From NCBI GenBank assembly GCA_045536915.1, contig JAZSOL010000113.1, positions 1-16,950 of the forward strand: a stretch of 16,950 bases of DNA. The letters are read 5' to 3'. Below, one piece after another: positions 7,149 through 14,542 of the stretch. Below the pieces are notes generated by a model. It searched no databases. It was not told where the DNA came from and was given only the letters and a program-made list of their open reading frames with translations. Numbering within the stretch: position 1 is the stretch's first letter; every line of letters starts with the position of its first letter. The position numbers and the translations under genes were made by a program. Source of the stretch: RGIG1828 sp045536915. Its GTDB lineage: Bacteria; Bacillota; Clostridia; UMGS1810.

Positions 7149-8460
7149 AAAAGTAGGTTTTATATCACTCGGATGCGCAAAAAATCTAACAGATACCGAA
7201 ACAATGATTTCTCTTCTGGCTCAAAACGGTTTTGAAATAACAGCCGATGCATCGGAAGCGGAAATTATTGTTGTGAATACCTGTGCGTTTATTGATTCTG
7301 CAAAGGAAGAATCAATAAACACCATTTTGGAAATGGCAGGATTTAAAGACGACAAATGCGAGCTTCTTGTTTGCACAGGGTGTCTTGCTCAGCGCTACAG
7401 CGAGGAGATTAAAGAGCAGCTGCCTGAGGTTGACGTTATTTTGGGTACAACCGATTATCCGAAAATTGCAGATTTTGTTATAAAATATTATGAAACCCAA
7501 AAAAAGCAGTGTGAAGTGGGGGATGAAAATACTCCCGTGAGCTTTGAACTTCCGAGAATTCAAACCACTCCTGCATACACGGCTTATCTTAAAATTGCCG
7601 ATGGATGCGATAATTTCTGCACATATTGTATTATTCCGAAGCTCAGGGGAAAATTTCGTTCAAGACCTCTTGAAAGCATAATAAGTGAAGCGCAGGCTCT
7701 TGCATCAAACGGAGTCAAAGAGCTTATATTGGTGGCTCAGGATACTGCGTGCTACGGAAAAGACATCGGTTCTTCTCTTGCTGAGCTTTTGAATAAACTT
7801 GGCGGAATCGAGGGTGTTGAGTGGATACGTTTGCAGTATTGCTATCCTGAAAATTTAAGTGATGATATAATAGATGAAATTGCATCAAATGATAAGGTTG
7901 TAAAATACCTTGATATGCCCATTCAGCATATAAGTGATAATATCCTGAAGAAAATGGGGCGCAGAAGCCGTCAGGCAGATGTTGAGGCGCTTATTGAAAA
8001 GTTGAGAAGCAAAATAGACAATATGACTTTAAGAACCTCGCTTATAACCGGATTCCCCGGCGAAACTCAGGATGATTTTGATAAATTAAAGGAATTTCTT
8101 ATTAAATACAGAATAGATAAAGTGGGTGTTTTCACGTATTCAAAAGAAGAAGGAACGCCTGCATATAATTTTGAAAATCAGATTGACGAAGATGTGAAGG
8201 AAGAACGAAGGGACATACTCATGACAACCCAACAGAAAATCTCACACTCGCTCAATCTTGAAAAAATAGGCAAATATGCCGATATCATAATTGAAGGTTA
8301 TGATGAAGAGGAACTCTGCTATGTTGGAAGATGCGCCTTTGATACTCCCGATGTGGACGGGGGGGCGTATGTATACAGCACAGAGGAGCTAAATGCCGGA
8401 GATATAGTGCATGCTCAGATTGTGGATGCAACGGAGTATGATATTACCGCTAAAATCTGA
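7141..8460 (+). CDS. rimO: Ribosomal protein S12 methylthiotransferase RimO
   Basis: Radical SAM enzyme with two Fe-S clusters that adds a methylthio group to a conserved aspartate of ribosomal protein S12. The 439-residue protein has the N-terminal domain with Cys12 (SLGCAKN), Cys48 (VNTCAFIDSAKEES) and Cys81 (GCLAQRY), the radical SAM CxxxCxxC at Cys156, Cys160 and Cys163 (DGCDNFCTYCIIP), and a C-terminal TRAM domain (about 375-439). The DSAKEES segment separates RimO from tRNA-modifying MiaB. An in-frame ATG exists at 7114, but AAGGAG at 7128-7133 is well spaced for ATG 7141 and the N-terminus then matches the family. It overlaps the recX end by eight bases. Confidence 0.96.
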   Translation: MNKKVGFISLGCAKNLTDTETMISLLAQNGFEITADASEAEIIVVNTCAFIDSAKEESINTILEMAGFKDDKCELLVCTGCLAQRYSEEIKEQLPEVDVILGTTDYPKIADFVIKYYETQKKQCEVGDENTPVSFELPRIQTTPAYTAYLKIADGCDNFCTYCIIPKLRGKFRSRPLESIISEAQALASNGVKELILVAQDTACYGKDIGSSLAELLNKLGGIEGVEWIRLQYCYPENLSDDIIDEIASNDKVVKYLDMPIQHISDNILKKMGRRSRQADVEALIEKLRSKIDNMTLRTSLITGFPGETQDDFDKLKEFLIKYRIDKVGVFTYSKEEGTPAYNFENQIDEDVKEERRDILMTTQQKISHSLNLEKIGKYADIIIEGYDEEELCYVGRCAFDTPDVDGGAYVYSTEELNAGDIVHAQIVDATEYDITAKI

Positions 8461-8492
8461 GAATATTTGCCAATGCGAAAGGAAGAATATAT

Positions 8493-9059
8493 ATGAACTT
8501 AGCAAACAAAATCACAATGTCAAGAATCTTTATGATACCAATTTTTATGATTGCCTATATGGTTGAATTTCCGTATCATAATTTAGTAGCGTGTTTGATT
8601 TTTGCAATTGCCGCACTCACCGACGGTGTTGACGGATACGTTGCAAGAAATTATAAGATGGTAACGGATTTCGGCAAATTCATAGATCCGCTTGCCGATA
8701 AGCTTATGGTTGCAACGGCTCTTATCTGTTTTGTGGAATCCGGAGAAATTGCAGCATGGATGGCTATAATAATCATTGCAAGAGAATTTATGGTAACAGG
8801 TCTTAGAACCATTGCAATGTCAAAAGGTGTTGTTATTGCGGCATCAATGACCGGTAAGGTTAAAACCTGCATTCAGATTGCCGCAACAATATGCGTGTTT
8901 ATTTTCGGCAATGAATCGGCCTACAGCGCGCCTTTTATGCTCAACATATTTGGAAAAATGTGTTCACCCGGCTACATAGCGATGTTTATTGCCACACTTT
9001 TCACGGTTTATTCCGGTGTTGAGTATCTTATGAAAAATAAAGCTCTTTTGGAAGAATAA
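8493..9059 (+). CDS. pgsA: CDP-diacylglycerol-glycerol-3-phosphate 3-phosphatidyltransferase PgsA
   Basis: Integral membrane enzyme that makes phosphatidylglycerol phosphate from CDP-diacylglycerol and glycerol 3-phosphate, the committed step to phosphatidylglycerol and cardiolipin. The 188-residue protein opens with NLANKITMSRI, typical of PgsA, and holds the complete CDP-alcohol phosphotransferase signature: Asp44, Asp47, Gly48, Ala51-Arg52, Gly61, Asp65 and Asp69. Several hydrophobic helices are evident (for example 12-40, 71-100, 115-140 and 155-180). AAAGGA precedes the ATG; 32 bases separate it from rimO. It is the last gene of the operon, followed at once by a strong terminator. The rimO-pgsA-cinA-recA grouping is common in Firmicutes, here in a different order. 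Confidence 0.96.
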   Translation: MNLANKITMSRIFMIPIFMIAYMVEFPYHNLVACLIFAIAALTDGVDGYVARNYKMVTDFGKFIDPLADKLMVATALICFVESGEIAAWMAIIIIAREFMVTGLRTIAMSKGVVIAASMTGKVKTCIQIAATICVFIFGNESAYSAPFMLNIFGKMCSPGYIAMFIATLFTVYSGVEYLMKNKALLEE

Positions 9060-9063
9060 ATGT

Positions 9064-9102
9064 ATGGGATGTAACAAAATGTTTCATTTTGTTACATCCC
9101 AT
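9064..9102 (+). terminator. Strong intrinsic terminator of the operon
   Basis: A perfect 18-bp stem (9064-9081 with 9085-9102) with a three-base loop is followed by TTTT, directly after the pgsA stop. It closes the seven-gene transcript. It could also stop weak minus-strand reading from the remnant region. Confidence 0.93.
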
Positions 9103-9116
9103 TTTTGAAATTTAGT

Positions 9117-9230
9117 TCAACCTATAATAGAATTCAATTTTTCTTTTCGTATTTCCATAGGTGTTGTGCCGAATTCTTTCTTGAATATTCTTATTGCCTG
9201 TGAGGGACTTTTGAAAATAAGGTTCAATTG
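9117..9230 (-). pseudogene. Remnant of an AraC-family regulator (C-terminal end only)
   Basis: The minus strand, ending at a TGA (9117-9119), reads NLIFKSPSQAIRIFKKEFG and then TTPMEIRKEKLNSIIG. This is the last helix and the FKKEFG-TP signature of an AraC helix-turn-helix domain. An in-frame TAA lies a few codons upstream (9231-9236) and no sensor domain or first helix-turn-helix is present. It is not the end of the intact regulator at 9346-10194, which has its own C-terminus. It is either the tail of a third AraC gene or a duplication scar. Confidence 0.65.
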
Positions 9231-9348
9231 AATTTATCTCAAACGACGGCGACAAAACAGATGATGTTATAAAGATAAAAAATATGATAGTCTTATTGCA
9301 AATAATAAAATCGTTTCGGGTTCATTCGGCGAAATTGCTGATAAGTCA
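9224..9348 (+). pseudogene. Possible frameshifted gene fragment
   Basis: The plus strand reads SIEFISNDGDKTDDVIKIKN in one frame and, after a frame change near 9288, SLIANNKIVSGSFGEIADKS in another. The composition looks like protein-coding sequence and unlike the random AT-rich spacer around it, but I do not recognise the family. It ends against the terminus of the AraC gene. This and the AraC remnant fill the 243-base gap; nothing else is visible there. Confidence 0.25.
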
Positions 9349-10194
9349 GAATTTCTTCGCTTCCGACGGATTAACCCCTGTTTCACGCTTATAAGCTGCT
9401 GAAAAATATCCCAGACTACTAAAGCCCAGCTTTTCGCTCACACTTCCCACACTCACTCCATTTTGCAAAAGCTCTGTTGCGGTTTTCATCTTTAGCTGCA
9501 CAAAATAACGGTGAACACCAATGCCGGTAAATTTTTCGAAAATCCGCTTGAGAGTAGATTCACTCACGTTAAAAGATTTTGCAATATCCGAAACCTTTGC
9601 CTGAGTGTGAATATTTGAATTCATATAGTCCACAGCCATATGAAACAGCTCTGTATCCGGGTCGGTTGCCCTGTGCAGAAGTTTTCCGTTGTCTATCAGC
9701 GACAAAAACAATTGATGCATATATGTTATCACCATATGCGAATATGTTTTGGATGTTTTAAATGGCAAAAGATATTGCATTGCAAAGGCTTCATCGCCCT
9801 TTTGAAGATTGAGTGAGGATTTACGCACATAATCAAGCAGAGAATCCAGAATTTTCTTTTGCTCTTCTTTAATAAAAAATACACCGTCTCTAAAATAATC
9901 AATATACTTACCTTCGAACGAAAAAGAGAATATAGTTGCTTTTGCAGGCGTGTCGCTTGTAACATAGAATTTGTGATATTCCATAGGCTTATGGAATATC
10001 ATTTCATTTTTTTCGAGATTATACACACGCTCATCAGCTGTTATACAAATTGACCCTTCCTCAATATACATACATTCCCAAAAATTGTGGATTTCGCCTT
10101 CGAAGCGATAGTCTTTCACAAATGCCTCATCAAAGAAGGTGTAAAATTCCTTTATTTCAAATAATTCATTGACTTTGTATGAATAAAACAGCAT
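9346..10194 (-). CDS. AraC-family transcriptional regulator (second copy)
   Basis: Predicted DNA-binding regulator of 282 residues, divergent from the Gfo/Idh oxidoreductase and probably its controller. The N-terminal cupin-like sensor (about 12-95) carries EIHNFWECMYIEEGSI and MIFHKPMEYH, nearly the same as in the first AraC protein. The C-terminal double helix-turn-helix lies at about 200-280, with IAKSFNVSESTLKRIFEKF (204-222) and SVSEKLGFSSLGYFSAAYKR (251-270) and the ending TGVNPSEAKKF. AGGAG precedes the ATG. The two proteins share architecture and motifs along their length, so they are paralogues. The ligand is unknown; the neighbouring oxidoreductase and aldolase remnant suggest a sugar or sugar acid. 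Confidence 0.93.
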   Translation of the reverse strand: MLFYSYKVNELFEIKEFYTFFDEAFVKDYRFEGEIHNFWECMYIEEGSICITADERVYNLEKNEMIFHKPMEYHKFYVTSDTPAKATIFSFSFEGKYIDYFRDGVFFIKEEQKKILDSLLDYVRKSSLNLQKGDEAFAMQYLLPFKTSKTYSHMVITYMHQLFLSLIDNGKLLHRATDPDTELFHMAVDYMNSNIHTQAKVSDIAKSFNVSESTLKRIFEKFTGIGVHRYFVQLKMKTATELLQNGVSVGSVSEKLGFSSLGYFSAAYKRETGVNPSEAKKF

Positions 10195-10210
10195 ATACTC
10201 ACTCTCCTGA

Positions 10211-10330
10211 ACCGAAAACGTGGATTTACGGAAAAAAACTGCGTTGATGTATGTTTTGTATCTACAATAAATTTATCACAATTATTATGATTTGTAAAGA
10301 AAAACTTTTTGTTTTATGACCGAAAAACGT
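10211..10330. promoter_or_regulatory. Candidate AraC operator pair: ACCGAAAACGT direct repeats
   Basis: ACCGAAAACGT at 10211-10221 recurs as ACCGAAAAACGT at 10319-10330, about 108 bases away and in the same orientation. The second copy lies between the divergent -35 elements; the first is in the araC leader. Two separated sites of this kind are what an AraC-type looping regulator would use, but binding is inferred only from position and repetition. Confidence 0.45.
10270..10298 (-). promoter_or_regulatory. Probable sigma-A promoter of the second AraC gene
   Basis: Minus-strand TTTACA (10293-10298) and TAAATT (10270-10275) are 17 bases apart. The -10 element departs from consensus, fitting a weakly expressed regulator. 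The leader would be about 70 bases long and contains one copy of the ACCGAAAACGT repeat. Confidence 0.5.
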
Positions 10331-10352
10331 AAATTAATGAACGATTTTGATA

Positions 10353-10381
10353 TAGACATATAAAATTCGCTGTTGTATAAT
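10353..10381 (+). promoter_or_regulatory. Sigma-A promoter of the Gfo/Idh oxidoreductase gene
   Basis: TAGACA (10353-10358) and a perfect TATAAT (10376-10381) are 17 bases apart, about 55 bases before the start codon. The second candidate operator lies 23 bases upstream of the -35, a usual location for an activator site. Confidence 0.75.
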
Positions 10382-10436
10382 GAAAATATAAATAATAAAA
10401 TGCTAATCTATAATATTATATAAGCGGAGGTTTAAT

Positions 10437-11720
10437 ATGGATAAAATAAAAGTTGTTTTAATTGGTGCGGGAAGCCGTGGAAGTGCATATACCGATATTA
10501 TGGCAAGAATGCCCGAACGTTTTGAGGTAGTGGCTGTGGCAGAGCCGGTGGAGAGCCGCAGAAATTATATCAGACAAAAGCATAATCTTCCGTCAGACAA
10601 ATGCTTCACCGACTGGAAGCCGCTTTTCGAACTTGGCAAAATTGCAGATATTGCAGTTATTGCAACTATGGACAGAGATCACTTTGCTCCGGCTATGAGA
10701 GCAATAGAATTAAAATATGACCTTATGCTCGAAAAACCTATTGCTCCAACCGCACGAGAGTGTCGTCTTATAACCGAAAGTGCTGTGGATAACGGTGTAA
10801 AGGTTGTTATATGCACGGTTCTTCGTTATACCGATATTTTTAAAGGACTTAAAAATATGATAGACAGTGGCAGAATCGGTAAGGTAATGTCTGTGAACCA
10901 CGAAGAATGCGTGGGAAATATTCATCAAAGCCACAGCTTTGTAAGAGGTAACTGGGGGAATAGCGGACGAAGTTCTTCTATGATTCTTCAGAAATCCTGT
11001 CACGATATAGATATTCTGCAATGGCTCATAGGTGCAAAGTGCAAAAAGGTAACATCTTTCGGTTCGCTTTCATATTTCAAAAAAGAAAATGCACCCCTTG
11101 GTGCACCTGAATATTGTATTGATGGGTGTCCTCATAGTGAGACATGTCCGTATAATGCTGTAAGACTTTATCTTGACGACAAGGAAAATATGTGGTTCAG
11201 AACCTCCTGCACCAAAGAGGTGAATCCGACTGATGAGCAGGTGGAAAAAGCTCTGCGTACAACTCAATACGGAAAATGTGTGTATAAATGTGACAATGAT
11301 GTTGTTGACCATCAGACTGTTAATATGTTTTTTGAAGGCGATGTAACCGTTACCTTTACTATGAATGCATTCAATGAAGGCGGCAGATTTATACACATCG
11401 TGGGAACAGAGGGCGAAATTCATGCTTCAATAGACGGCAACAACCCCGTTGAGGTGTTCGATTTCAAAACACGTCAAAAGGAAATCATTCCGCTTGTGGG
11501 CAGTGACGGAGTGGTTGCTGGGCACGCCGGAGGCGATGACGGAATAATTCTTACTCTCTATGATTATCTCACCGGTAACTACAGCGGAAATTCAATTCCT
11601 GAAATTGAAGAATCCTGCTACAGCCATATGATAACACTTGCAATTGAAGAAGCTCGCCAAAATAGCTGCGTGGTTGATGTTGACGAATTTATAAAGGCAA
11701 CAGGTTGGAAGATAAATTAA
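10437..11720 (+). CDS. Gfo/Idh/MocA family NAD(P)-dependent oxidoreductase
   Basis: Predicted cytoplasmic dehydrogenase acting on a sugar, inositol or glycoside derivative. The 427-residue protein has a Rossmann domain with GAGSRG (10-15), the family EKP motif (99-101), and a C-terminal catalytic domain in which Lys186 and His189-Asp190 (QKSCHDIDILQW) are likely active-site residues. A cysteine cluster, Cys227, Cys231, Cys237 and Cys258, lies in an insert (CIDGCPHSETCPYN, then RTSC), suggesting bound metal; this insert marks a subgroup of the family. GGAGG lies six bases before the ATG. The gene is divergent from an AraC regulator and followed by a decayed KDPG aldolase, which points to carbohydrate catabolism. 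The substrate cannot be assigned. Confidence 0.93.
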   Translation: MDKIKVVLIGAGSRGSAYTDIMARMPERFEVVAVAEPVESRRNYIRQKHNLPSDKCFTDWKPLFELGKIADIAVIATMDRDHFAPAMRAIELKYDLMLEKPIAPTARECRLITESAVDNGVKVVICTVLRYTDIFKGLKNMIDSGRIGKVMSVNHEECVGNIHQSHSFVRGNWGNSGRSSSMILQKSCHDIDILQWLIGAKCKKVTSFGSLSYFKKENAPLGAPEYCIDGCPHSETCPYNAVRLYLDDKENMWFRTSCTKEVNPTDEQVEKALRTTQYGKCVYKCDNDVVDHQTVNMFFEGDVTVTFTMNAFNEGGRFIHIVGTEGEIHASIDGNNPVEVFDFKTRQKEIIPLVGSDGVVAGHAGGDDGIILTLYDYLTGNYSGNSIPEIEESCYSHMITLAIEEARQNSCVVDVDEFIKATGWKIN

Positions 11721-11771
11721 TTCGGAGTGAAAAATGCCTGCTGGATTACATATTCCACGGAAAATAAAAAT

Positions 11772-12071
11772 GTTGTTAATTTTATTAAAAACTTTGAAAT
11801 AAAAAAGCTCTTGGCAGTGCTTCGCTTTCAGTTACGGCACTTGGCATATATTGTGCATACATAAACGGAAGCAGCAAATGCTTATCGATTTGGTGCAGAT
11901 TTTGCAAAATTATATCCAAATTCTGAGCTTGAACTCTCTTACCTCAAAGCCTTGGTAGTTCCACTTTCACATATAAAGTTCCTTGCTGTTGGTGGAGTTA
12001 ATCATGAAAATATGAAAGATTATATTGATGCGGGTGCAAAGGGTGTATGTGTTTTTACAGGTCATTTATAA
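11772..12071 (+). pseudogene. Decayed KDPG/KHG aldolase
   Basis: From 11865 the plus strand reads TEAANAYRFGADFAKLYPNS, then SYLKALVVPLSHIKFLAVGG, then VNHENMKDYIDAGAKGV and a stop at 12069-12071. This is the C-terminal third of a 2-keto-3-deoxy-6-phosphogluconate/4-hydroxy-2-oxoglutarate aldolase, with the FAKLYP phosphate-site lysine and the GGVN motif. In the same frame, NFIKNFEIKKLLAVLR at about 11778-11825 may be the N-terminus (IAVLR is typical), but most of the ~210-residue enzyme between them is missing and a TAA interrupts at 11862-11864. It is therefore an internally deleted pseudogene. It follows the oxidoreductase on the same strand and likely belonged to the same operon. Nothing else is visible in 11721-11771. 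Confidence 0.8.
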
Positions 12072-14298
12072 ATTCATATTTAATATCGTCACCGTTTATG
12101 TGAAACAAAATATATGAGCAATACTGCGCATCTGATTCATATGTTGCCACCTTATATTGTGCAACAGTTCCGGCTGTGAGATAGCGGATTCCTTCTTCAA
12201 AATTAACTCCGGTCACCGTTGCTCCCGAAACCGAAAAAACGTTTTTGCCTGCCAAAACACAGGTTGTTAAAATCGATTTAATGGCATCTCCGTCTTTTTC
12301 GAGTTCTGATAAGGGTTTCTTTGTGATGAGCACTATATTTTTCTGACCGCTGTTTGCAATATTTTTAATGTTTCTGAAAATATCCGGGGTTATAGGACCG
12401 CCCGAATTGTCAAATGTTATGAATGTGGTTGAGTCATATTCACGGGTGCTGAATGAAGCCACCGTCGATGAGTTTTCGGGGTTCACATCGGTGTAGTAAT
12501 TATCCATAAGGAATGAGTGTGAGTAGTTTTTAAGATTGTCGAGTCTTTTATGAGAAAAGAAAATGTTAAAAAGAGTGGTTCCTTTTGGAATATGTCCGGT
12601 TACGGCTACGTTTTTTTCAGATTGCAAACTTCCATACAACGGGTCTTGTGCGCAAACAGGAAGCGGTGCTCTTATGCCGGATTTGGATTTGTTTACTGCC
12701 ACACTTATGGATATTCCGTTTAGTTCGGCAGTTATAACAGCACTTTCTTCGCCGTAAGCAGTAACCAAACCGTTTTGAACTCCCACGGCAGAATTTGAAG
12801 AAGTCCAATTAATGCAATGTGAACTTATTGGAAATTTTTTGCCGTGTACGGTATAAGCGAATGCACTGAGCTGAGTTTTTTCGCCCGTTGATAATTCAAA
12901 GTCGCTTTTGTCTGTTCCAAGTGAGAAAAATTCGCTCACGGCTTCAATATCTTTGCTGACTATAATCTCTCCGCACTGTGCATACACTGTGTGCATTCCG
13001 GCATTTTGAGGAGAGTATGTTCCGTTTTCCAAAATGTTTCCGTCGGAGTCGGAATATTTAATCTGTGATGGGTCTAATTTGAATTCGTTGCCGTATTCAT
13101 CATAGAATGTTGCCTTAAGATTAACGCTGTCGCCAACATATACCGTATCGCTTGAAGAACTCAAAATGCCGTCTGTTGCCATCACTCCTGTAAGCTTGTT
13201 GTCCACAACACCGATTGCTGTGGAAACATTTCTGAGAGAAGCTACGGAGTTGACTGCCTGCTGATTTCCAGCGGAATCTTTTTTAATAAACGTGGTTGAA
13301 CCGCCACCGTCGAGGTTTATAGCTTTGTGGGCGCCGAGAGATATCATAAGCTCAGCAAGTCCTTCTTGTGTGAGACCTTTAAAGTCTGATTTTCGCCCGT
13401 CGGTTGCAACGAGAATCAGTGTTTTGCCGTCTTTGGATATGCCCACAGAGGAACGCTGTGCATATCCGGTGACATTTCCTGTGAATTTTGCAATTCTGCC
13501 GCTATCAACAATGACGGTGTTTCCGCCTGTGGCTTCGCGGATTCCGCTGATGTCCGGATTAATGGAAATGTCGATGCTAACCTCATCACCAACACTAAAA
13601 TTGTTTAAAAATCCGTTGATTTCGGGGTTTGCAGTAAGAACATATCCGTTTTCCGGCATCTGAATCGCACCTGAACCGGGTTCGTTTATCCGGGTAACAA
13701 CGTTATTTTCAACAATAATTTCTGTCATATTGTTGGCACCCCAGGTTTTTGAAGCCCATTTATCGGTTAGCATAGTAATTGCACCGGTGTCAACGGGTAT
13801 TTTGTTTATCTGATATATAGGGCATGAATATCCTTGCGGAGATGTCACGGTGGCTGTAAAGGAGAAATAGTCCATTATAACCTGATTGCTGTCTATGAGC
13901 ACAAAGCTTGCCTGATTGTCGAGTGCAGGGGTAGATATCAGCTCTCCGTTTTGATACACCATTCCAAGCATATTTGTCTGAGTGGAGCTGAAATTAAAAA
14001 AATCTCCGTTTATTGCAATTGATGTATTGTTGTCGTATGCCATTTTCTGAACAGTTGAAAGGTAGCTGCTTCCTTCGGAAGAGGTGAGAACTTTAACAGC
14101 AGTGTTGGGGTTTGAAAGGTCAACATAGGCAATGTATGCTCTTATCCATCCGGAATCCGAGAGGATACTGCGCTGTTCGTAGGTTATTCCTCCGGCAACT
14201 TTTTCTGTTGTGCTTTGAGTATACAGATATTCGGCATTTGCGCCCGATGATGGCAGGAGCATAAGTGCCGAAACAATCATTGCAATTAATTTTTTCAT
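12055..14298 (-). CDS. Secreted phosphodiester glycosidase (NAGPA/DUF2233) protein with Ig-like and phosphoesterase-like domains
   Basis: Predicted exported protein of 747 residues. A signal peptide (MKKLIAMIVSALMLLPSSGANA) is followed by a phosphodiester glycosidase domain at about 35-368 with INGDFF (96-101), RSSVGISKDGKTL (282-294), VATDGR (297-302) and NLDGGGST (328-335). Two bacterial Ig-like segments follow (about 370-465 and 470-565; the second has WTSSNSAVGVQNGLVTA). The C-terminal part (about 575-747), with FITFDNSGG, NIVLITKKPL, GKNVFSVSGATVTG and VRYLTAG, resembles the end of calcineurin-like phosphoesterases, though I do not see the N-terminal metal motifs of such an enzyme. The family includes enzymes that remove N-acetylglucosamine from phosphodiesters. 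The start at 14298, not the longer in-frame 14376, is chosen for the AAAGGG site and the signal peptide. Cell-surface glycan turnover is inferred. Confidence 0.88.
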   Translation of the reverse strand: MKKLIAMIVSALMLLPSSGANAEYLYTQSTTEKVAGGITYEQRSILSDSGWIRAYIAYVDLSNPNTAVKVLTSSEGSSYLSTVQKMAYDNNTSIAINGDFFNFSSTQTNMLGMVYQNGELISTPALDNQASFVLIDSNQVIMDYFSFTATVTSPQGYSCPIYQINKIPVDTGAITMLTDKWASKTWGANNMTEIIVENNVVTRINEPGSGAIQMPENGYVLTANPEINGFLNNFSVGDEVSIDISINPDISGIREATGGNTVIVDSGRIAKFTGNVTGYAQRSSVGISKDGKTLILVATDGRKSDFKGLTQEGLAELMISLGAHKAINLDGGGSTTFIKKDSAGNQQAVNSVASLRNVSTAIGVVDNKLTGVMATDGILSSSSDTVYVGDSVNLKATFYDEYGNEFKLDPSQIKYSDSDGNILENGTYSPQNAGMHTVYAQCGEIIVSKDIEAVSEFFSLGTDKSDFELSTGEKTQLSAFAYTVHGKKFPISSHCINWTSSNSAVGVQNGLVTAYGEESAVITAELNGISISVAVNKSKSGIRAPLPVCAQDPLYGSLQSEKNVAVTGHIPKGTTLFNIFFSHKRLDNLKNYSHSFLMDNYYTDVNPENSSTVASFSTREYDSTTFITFDNSGGPITPDIFRNIKNIANSGQKNIVLITKKPLSELEKDGDAIKSILTTCVLAGKNVFSVSGATVTGVNFEEGIRYLTAGTVAQYKVATYESDAQYCSYILFHINGDDIKYEFINDL

Positions 14299-14456
14299 AG
14301 TATGCACCCTTTCATATATGTAGTATATTAATATTAACATATTGCAGAAAAAATTAAAAGATAAAATATTTAACATTAAAAATAATGTAATGAAACTGTA
14401 AATAAATTATCAGAAAAATGCGAGATTGAAGAAAAATACAGGTGGCAGGTAATGTA

Positions 14457-14526
14457 GAGACAGACATCCCCAACTGCCCGTTTTGCCAATTTGCAAGGTT
14501 CCACGGGTCGTTCGGGAGTCTGTTTC
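14457..14526. repeat. Compact nested inverted-repeat element of unknown role
   Basis: A 9-bp outer helix (14457-14465, GAGACAGAC, with 14518-14526; one G-T pair) encloses TCCC/GGGA (14467-14470 with 14514-14517), GCCCGT/ACGGGT (14476-14481 with 14503-14508) and a TTGC/GCAA hairpin (14483-14486 with 14493-14496). It is clearly more GC-rich than its flanks and has no T-run, so it is not a typical terminator. It lies in the 244-base gap between spoVAE and the glycosidase gene, on neither's coding sequence. The nature, a dispersed intergenic repeat or a structured RNA, is undecided. The remainder of the gap (14299-14456) is AT-rich with no gene visible and no promoter I can defend. Confidence 0.5.
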
Positions 14527-14542
14527 CTTATTCATTTTAAAA

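Noticed and set aside
9064..9102. Long perfect inverted repeat as a transposon end
   Set aside because: The stem has a three-base loop, directly follows the last gene of an operon and is followed by TTTT, which fits a terminator.
14299..14308. Sigma-G-like CATACTA directly before the glycosidase start codon
   Set aside because: It would give an essentially leaderless transcript and lacks a matching -35; it coincides with the ribosome-binding-site spacer.
14299..14376. 26-residue N-terminal extension of the glycosidase protein
   Set aside because: The extension lies before a good ribosome binding site and a complete signal peptide, so ATG at 14298 is preferred.
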